DNA of 64,000 bases from Chamaecyparis obtusa (lineage: Eukaryota > Streptophyta > Pinopsida > Cupressales > Cupressaceae): the NCBI GenBank assembly GCA_027943335.1, contig BSBK01004081.1:416001-480000 (forward strand). The letters are read 5' to 3'. Within the stretch, counting starts at the first letter, position 1. Each line of letters begins with the position of its first letter. The notes under the pieces are model-generated. The model worked only from the letters and a program-made list of their open reading frames with translations, ran no database searches and was not told the DNA's origin. A program made the translations under genes and the position numbers. Of the stretch, positions 58,400 through 64,000 are shown one piece after another.

Positions 58400-60000
58400 A
58401 CTACTAGATAACTCTCTGCAGTTGGAAGATTATTTCTCCTCAAATCTATCTATAAGCCATCCCAATCTGCTAATATAATTATGTTCAAGGAAAAGTAGCT
58501 TCTTGGGGGCAATAGGATAAATATGCTTTCTTGTAATGAATTTCCAAGGGATTTACCATTTGGGAAGGAACAGAAGCAATATCTCCCATTACTAGGCAAG
58601 GTTTTCAGAATATCAAAAATAGTATATTGACAACTTCCTGGGATGATTGTTGGCTACTGAATAAACCTCTTGTAATAATCCCAATCTCCTGAGATTAGCC
58701 ACCTATTTCAAAGACAAGCAGGAACCTACCACCAAAATTACCATTAGGAAAAGGTGGAGATATTTCAAATATCCAAGATTTGGTAAACTCTTCAAGAGCT
58801 TCCCGGTATTAAAACAGAAGCTTAGCTTTGTGTAGCATCTCCTTTTTATTGCATAGCTTCAAACCGGCTTAGAGTGATACAGAAGCCTCATTTAAGCAAT
58901 TCTGTAGTGGAAGTGGCATTTACACAATGAAAGAGAGACACTACCACTTAGTCAATGTTAGGAATAAAACTATATCTACCTTTTCCTAGGGTAAGATATG
59001 GACCTTTATAGCTTGGCCTAATGCTAAATTATTTTTGCTGTCGGCCTATCACAAAATATTCTCACTCGTGAGCATCTCAAAAAGAAAAAGATTGTAGTCC
59101 TAGTAGATGTCCCCTTGTTAAGGCCTTAAAAAGCAACCTAATCACATAAATCTTCATCGTGATTACATGAGAGGTTTTTGGAACCATTTTTTGAACAATT
59201 TAGTCTAAATTGGGTTATGGAAAGTTTCTTCAAAGAACATTTTGAGTCCTAGCACTACCTAATTAAACTCAACATTATCCACAATCTCTAATATTTAACG
59301 TCAAGTATGATTAGGTGGAAGATATGGCTGGAACCAGGAAAGACATAATTGAATCTTCATCAACAAAGAAATGAGCATGATCAGTTCTAAAAGGAAGTGA
59401 ATATTGTTTCCTCTCATAGTCGCACTATTCAGAAAGTGTTCAAACAATTAAGCCAACCTCGTGGATGTATCTTTTCTTAGAAATTGGCTAATGTCAAAAG
59501 GTGCTATGAAGTGATTCTCCCTAGGAAAAGAACAAATGAAGAGTCTAACCCATGGGGTCCCCCTCCTATGAGCTAAGATTGAATTAAATTTGGGCAAAGT
59601 TGCTAATAATAACCCTAGTCTCTCTTGTGGGCTAGCTCTCACTGAAAATTGCAAAGAAGTGCTAATCCTCAATGCTTGCTTCATTGGAATCAACACCAAT
59701 AATATCATAGAAGTTAATGGGCTCGTGCTTGAGCTTAAAGTGGAGGTTTAAAGTCAAGTTTGCAATGAAATTGTGAAAGGGGATTCAAGTACTATTATTA
59801 ATGGTTTGAAAAGCAAAAGTAACACTCATTGCAGACTCTAAAATCTTCTCTCAAAAACGAAGTCACTTCTTAGAAGGTTTGAAAATTTCCACCTTTGGCA
59901 TTTAAGAGGGGAAGCAAACCATGCATCTAATTGGCTAGACAATCTCAGACCTAAGAAAGGTTTTTATTTTTTTCTCTCTGGATGGCAAAAACATTATCCA
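58400..60000 (+). pseudogene. Second LINE remnant: zf-RVT and RNase H region
   Basis: Heavily decayed plus-strand pieces in changing frames match the end of plant LINE ORF2. SWDDCWLLNKPL appears near 58640, KIWTFIAWPNAKLFLLSAYH (zf-RVT) near 58990, and NHINLHRDYMRGFWNHFLN near 59140. RNase H remains follow: VKGDSSTIINGLKSK near 59775 and HLRGEANHASNWLDNLRP near 59900. Reverse transcriptase and everything 5' of it are missing, the usual 5' truncation. It is not a close copy of the LINE at 8.3-18.3 kb. No target duplication was found. Confidence 0.65.
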
Positions 60001-60524
60001 GAAAGAAGCTTTTAGTGATTTTATTAAAATGATTGGAAATGGTGATATTGGAAAGGAGATTTCCTGCCCCATTTGGCTCCATTCCTCTAGTGTTTTAAGT
60101 TTATCACTTGATTCTTATTTGAATATGGGTTTTCTTTCCATTTCACCCCTCCTATTCTCATGGGATTTTCCTAAGCTTCATGAGACTCCTTTCATTTCAG
60201 CCCTTTCCTTTGTTCTCCACATTTGCTTGGATTCTTAACCCCTATGCTCCTTGTCAGTCAGTTTCTCTTCTCACTTTATCTGCATTGTTCCATCTTTGTA
60301 AGGAATCTTAGCTGGCACTTTTTTCTTCTCTTCAATGGTTTTGGAGCCCTCTCTTAAATCTCTTGTTCCTATGCCTACTCTATATTTGGGAGTTGCTTGT
60401 TTGTGGTTGCTATCTTCAACCTTTCTAACCTTTTGCTTCCTTGCAGTGTGCAGTTTATCTCATTTTCATTACAAATTGAAATTTTATATGGCTTGATGGT
60501 TTCACTCTTTTATTTCTTTGGACA

Positions 60525-60926
60525 ATGTTGAGTACCCCCAAGGATCTTTGGAGGTTCCTCTTATCATTTGGTGCCCTCTATCCAAAAAGAGAAATGTCAA
60601 TTTTTTCTCGGCAACTAAGGAAAAATATTACAAAAAAAGTCGATATTACAAATGGCAATTCTGGTTGTTCCCAAATCTTAGAAAAAGAATCAAAAATGCA
60701 AACAAAACTTGGTGACGTTTTTCCCCTGGATATCATAAGAAGACAAATTGAACAAATGTGGGAATTTTGAGAGATTCAAGTACCAAAAGATTTTGATGTT
60801 GATGCTTTTTGTAATAGAAAGTTTCCAAAAAAAAGAAGAGGAAAGCGAAGCAAACTCACTGCCCTTGAAGAAATTAGGGAGGCACGGAGAAAACGTAAAG
60901 AAGAGAGACTCATCTTATTCTGCTAG
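60525..60926 (+). pseudogene. Basic ORF of unknown origin
   Basis: One frame is open for 134 codons with a single TGA at 60768. The second half is strongly basic (CNRKFPKKRRGKRSKLTALE, then EARRKRKEERL), like a nuclear localisation or RNA-binding tail. It lies about 520 bp beyond the LINE RNase H remnant, the place where the other LINE has its third ORF, but I see no similarity between the two. It could equally be a host exon. Confidence 0.3.
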
Positions 60927-62110
60927 CACAAAGAGCACTGCATCTCTCTTGTGCTTTCCTTTTCCTCACTAATAGTCTCCATGAGGTGTTCATAATCATC
61001 TCACAATGGGTATTGGAGAAGCCTTTAGGATAATGGTTCAAACTTCAAACAAAGAGAGGGGAAGAAGTTAGAAGCAAACTCCACATTAATATCATTGATG
61101 TCATGTTCCAAAACCATATTTGAATGAAAAAGCGGGAAAAAAATTGCCATTGTAGTATTCAGCTTGAAATTAATGACTCCGCCGCGTGAGAGAAATTTCA
61201 ACCACATTTGCAGCCCTTCCACAGGCTGAACTTCGACCTCAATTTTGCCTTGATGTTGAATGGCCGGGTCTAGAGTGGCAAGTAAATTAGCTAACAAATG
61301 ATTCTTTGTAAAGAATTCGATAAAGTGGAACATGTTTGAAAAATAACAGGTTGGTAGGATATGAGATCACCTGAAGGAGAGAAATACTTTCAAATATGTG
61401 TGTTCCTCGGGATAGGCATTTAGAACCAAGTCGTTCAAGAAACATTTTTCCATTCTATGTCATCGAGGCCTCTGAGGTCTATTTACTCAAAATTTCTCAT
61501 TCCGTGTAGTCCCCTTATAGAGAAGCATGGAAACATCGTATGAATAAAGCGGGTGCCTAGCAATAGCCATAGATCCTAGAAAGGATGTTTGAATAGGAAC
61601 GTTGCATAAGGATGGGAAGCATCCGCATGGAATATGGAACATGGCAATTTAGTTAAGAATAAACTCGGGTGCTGACCTATTCTTGGCGTGAAGATATTCT
61701 GCAAAATCTGTTCATCAAAGCTCGGAGTGCAAACCCCTTGAGGAAGAGAACAGTTGTGTATATTCAGGAATCAAAGAGAGCATATATCCAATGAAAGGGG
61801 AAGGATAATAGGATTGAATTTTTATTAATTTTTGTGTTCTTTGAAGTCCATGTCGGGCGCATCATTCTCAAGCCAGAGTTGTAATGCGTACTCTTTAGCA
61901 GGCGACAATTGTGCAGTTAGTGCTTATTTCACATATATTATGCTGGTTTTCACATATTACAGGACTGGTTGACATGACCAAGCTACGAAAGCCTCCCGCT
62001 TAATAATGTGCATGGTTCTGTAGCTCTACATAAGAATTAATGGATACAATCCACATAAGTTGTCCTAATAATACAAGAGGGGAGAAAGAATGCGAACGGA
62101 AATTCCTTAC
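60927..62110 (-). other. Probable intron of the gene starting at 62187; no exon recognised
   Basis: A 102-codon minus frame at 61333-61025 has no recognised domain. I searched by eye for the next exon of the N2227-like gene and did not find it. Confidence 0.35.
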
Positions 62111-62187
62111 TTGAGATATGAACTGATGATTCTTCTCAAGGCCTGGATTTCCAGGGCTTCTTCAACTTTGCTGGGCTTCTTCGCCAT
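62111..62187 (-). CDS. First coding exon of a putative N2227/carnosine N-methyltransferase-like gene (partial)
   Basis: An ATG in good context (ATGGCG) at 62187 starts MAKKPSKVEEALEIQALRRI and continues ISSYL, then ends in AA followed by a consensus donor GTAAGG at 62110-62105. Plant N2227-like proteins (SAM-dependent methyltransferases related to animal CARNMT1, which methylates carnosine) begin with an EEALE...LRRIISAYLNYPEA segment. The split codon AA|T would give the Asn of YLNYP exactly. The rest of the gene must lie to the left and was not found, so it either has a very long intron, as is common in gymnosperms, or is a fragment. The match rests on 18-20 residues and on my memory of the family. 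Function is therefore tentative. Confidence 0.45.
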
Positions 62188-62341
62188 ACAATCCTCTTCT
62201 ATGGAGATAGCTTTCGAATCCTTCCCTCCATGATCATTATTACTGCTACTACCAAACGCTGCGGATTCTGACGGTAGAGTGTCTCGCGATGTAAAACTCA
62301 AGCTGGGTTTCGTTCAGTAGGGAAATAGAACCATCCTCCTC

Positions 62342-62347
62342 TTTATA
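62342..62347 (-). promoter_or_regulatory. TATA box of the 62187 gene
   Basis: The minus strand reads CATATAAAGAGG, about 155 bp upstream of the ATG. That would put transcription start near 62315 and give a leader of about 130 nt. It supports a real gene start here. Confidence 0.45.
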
Positions 62348-62399
62348 TGTAGTCAATTAATTAATCGATAGAAAAACAGTAATTGGACCTACAAAATGG

Positions 62400-64000
62400 A
62401 AAAGATAATATGAAAATAAATAAAAAATTTAGGTGCTGAGCTCTTTGCTTTTTTCTTTTTAATTTGTCGTGCTTATTTGTGAAGATTTGTAGTTTCTTTT
62501 ACTAATACAATGATTAAAAGTGGGAACATAAAACGATTTGTACTATGGAATTCTAAAACAAGGTTAAATTGTTACATGATGAAATCACATCTAACATCTA
62601 TATATGGTTTGGGAATTTATTTATTTTTATGATTTGGTAAATGTTGAAAATAAATTGTTGAAAAGCATTATTATAAAATAGGGGAACGAATGAATGAGGG
62701 GAGGAAGGAATGTTAATGATGTTCATAAGGCCAATAGTCTACGGGACCAAGAATCATATTCTAAGTCATTTCATGTTCTTTCGGTTATGGATCTTTATGA
62801 GAAAACTAATAGTTTTATGAAGCTTTGCTTCCTCAAAAAGTTGGTTTAGACAACCATTATTAAGGAATATGAAGTGTTATTTAGTTCTACTACTCTCCTT
62901 TGTTGCAGAAAGTACGTGTTCTTTCTTCTCAACCCTCTTTGGGAGTCATCAATCTACCTGTCTCGCACCTTAGATAATGGGACATGGTTCTTAGTTGTGC
63001 CACTAACAATCTAGCCCTACCCTTAATTGTCACCCGCAAGTAATCTTTTTCATCTCGATCCCAATTGGGATTGATCTCTTGCACATAATGATTTTTTTAT
63101 GCCCCATTTGTTTTGTCCATGTGGCAACCCTGAATTTTTCTAAGACATGTCTTTTTATCTCTTCATTAGTGTTGGGACATTTTTGCATGTTAATGCCTCA
63201 TTTTTCTCATCCACTTCTTATTTTGTTTAGTTTCTTAGAGGGGGTCTATCTCATTTATTGATGTACAAATTTAAAGATATCCATGTATGTAGTAATAACT
63301 TATGTTACTTATAAAGTGTTTGTAGTGCATATTTGTATCATTTGATATTTTAAGAATTGAATGAGAGTGATTAAAGTGTATTTATTGTGTAATCGAATGA
63401 TCTGCTAATGACCTAGGAGATGTTTATGAGTACCAAGTCCTTAGTTGATAATTAGAGGTTCTTTGTGCATAGGATGATAGAGTATTAGCTTGGGTAAGCA
63501 ATATAACTGCAACCATAGTATATAGTCCTGGATAAAGGGGTGTTTTAAGGAGTGATTGATTTAGACCATTAGGGATTAAAATATCAATTAGCTAATGGGT
63601 TCAAAACTAGCTGTCAATTAGAGACTATGGACATTTATTTATGATATATACATAAAGTGGCATAAAATAAGGAGTAGAAGTACAATGTATGCAATTTAAT
63701 CCCTTACATCTTGCCCCACTTTGGTGTGCATGTGAAACTATGTAAACCATGTGTGCCAAAGTATGATAGGCCAAAAAAAATAACAAACAAACCTAAGATT
63801 ATTTTTATAGATGGTACCTTATATTTACTTTTGAACCTATGGAGCAACACCCTCTCCATAAAATAGTATTGATGGAATATAACATGTTCATCATCAATGT
63901 GTAAACAATGTTGTAATCAGGGTGAAAAGGGTGATGTAAATAGAGTCATGATGTATTAGGAGATCATGGGGTTATGTTGATTCGGCCCCTATAATAATTA
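62400..64000. other. No gene seen
   Basis: Upstream of the TATA box the sequence is AT-rich. A stretch at 62870-63260 has short frames that faintly resemble decayed retroelement coding sequence, but nothing I can name. Confidence 0.5.

Overview
The window looks like the nuclear genome of a seed plant with a large, repeat-filled genome, and a gymnosperm (conifer type) is my best guess. The evidence is a long stretch with almost no host gene, several layers of nested and decayed retroelements, LTRs up to 2.4 kb, plant initiator-tRNA-Met primer sites (TGGTATCAGAGC type), and a LINE whose ORF2 ends in the plant-type RNase H. Species cannot be told from the sequence.

Layout. 0.8-1.6 kb: a solo LTR with a perfect target duplication. 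3.6-19.8 kb: a non-coding LTR element with 2.4-kb LTRs. Its right LTR was hit by a minus-strand LINE (8332-18294, 21-bp target duplication), and that LINE was later hit by a Ty3/gypsy fragment (about 11629-13494). 22.4 kb: a hAT-type transposase remnant. 25.1-29.9 kb (E1), 42.9-49.7 kb (E2) and 53.1-57.5 kb (E3): three related minus-strand LTR elements. 33-35 kb: a gypsy gag remnant. 37.4-41.7 kb: a long accessory-type ORF followed by a 3' LTR of the same family as the LTR inside the LINE, then a separate LTR at 41.8-42.8 kb. 49.8-51.6 kb: a short LTR element with TA...CA ends. 51.6-52.4 kb: a pentanucleotide array holding a 335-bp TRIM. 58.4-60 kb: a second LINE remnant on the plus strand. 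62.1-62.2 kb: the probable first exon of a host gene on the minus strand, resembling plant N2227/carnosine N-methyltransferase-like proteins.

The most striking content is in E1-E3. Where a gag gene would sit, each encodes a stretch that resembles the N-terminal HEAT region of PDS5, the cohesin-associated protein. In E2 this stretch runs on towards a gypsy-type zinc knuckle. E1 also keeps a Ty3/gypsy RNase H segment. The simplest reading is a Ty3/gypsy lineage that acquired a host PDS5-like domain and spread it. The second notable point is that the LINE carries a third long reading frame downstream of ORF2, inside its target-site duplication.

Nearly every coding region here is dead. Premature stops are mostly TAG, and one is directly CAG in a sister copy. 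This fits decay of CHG-methylated Gln codons. No intact mobile-element protein was found. The two short LTR elements (335 bp and 1.7 kb) are structurally complete but non-autonomous. Coordinates of element edges were read by eye and may be off by a few bases where repeats are diverged.
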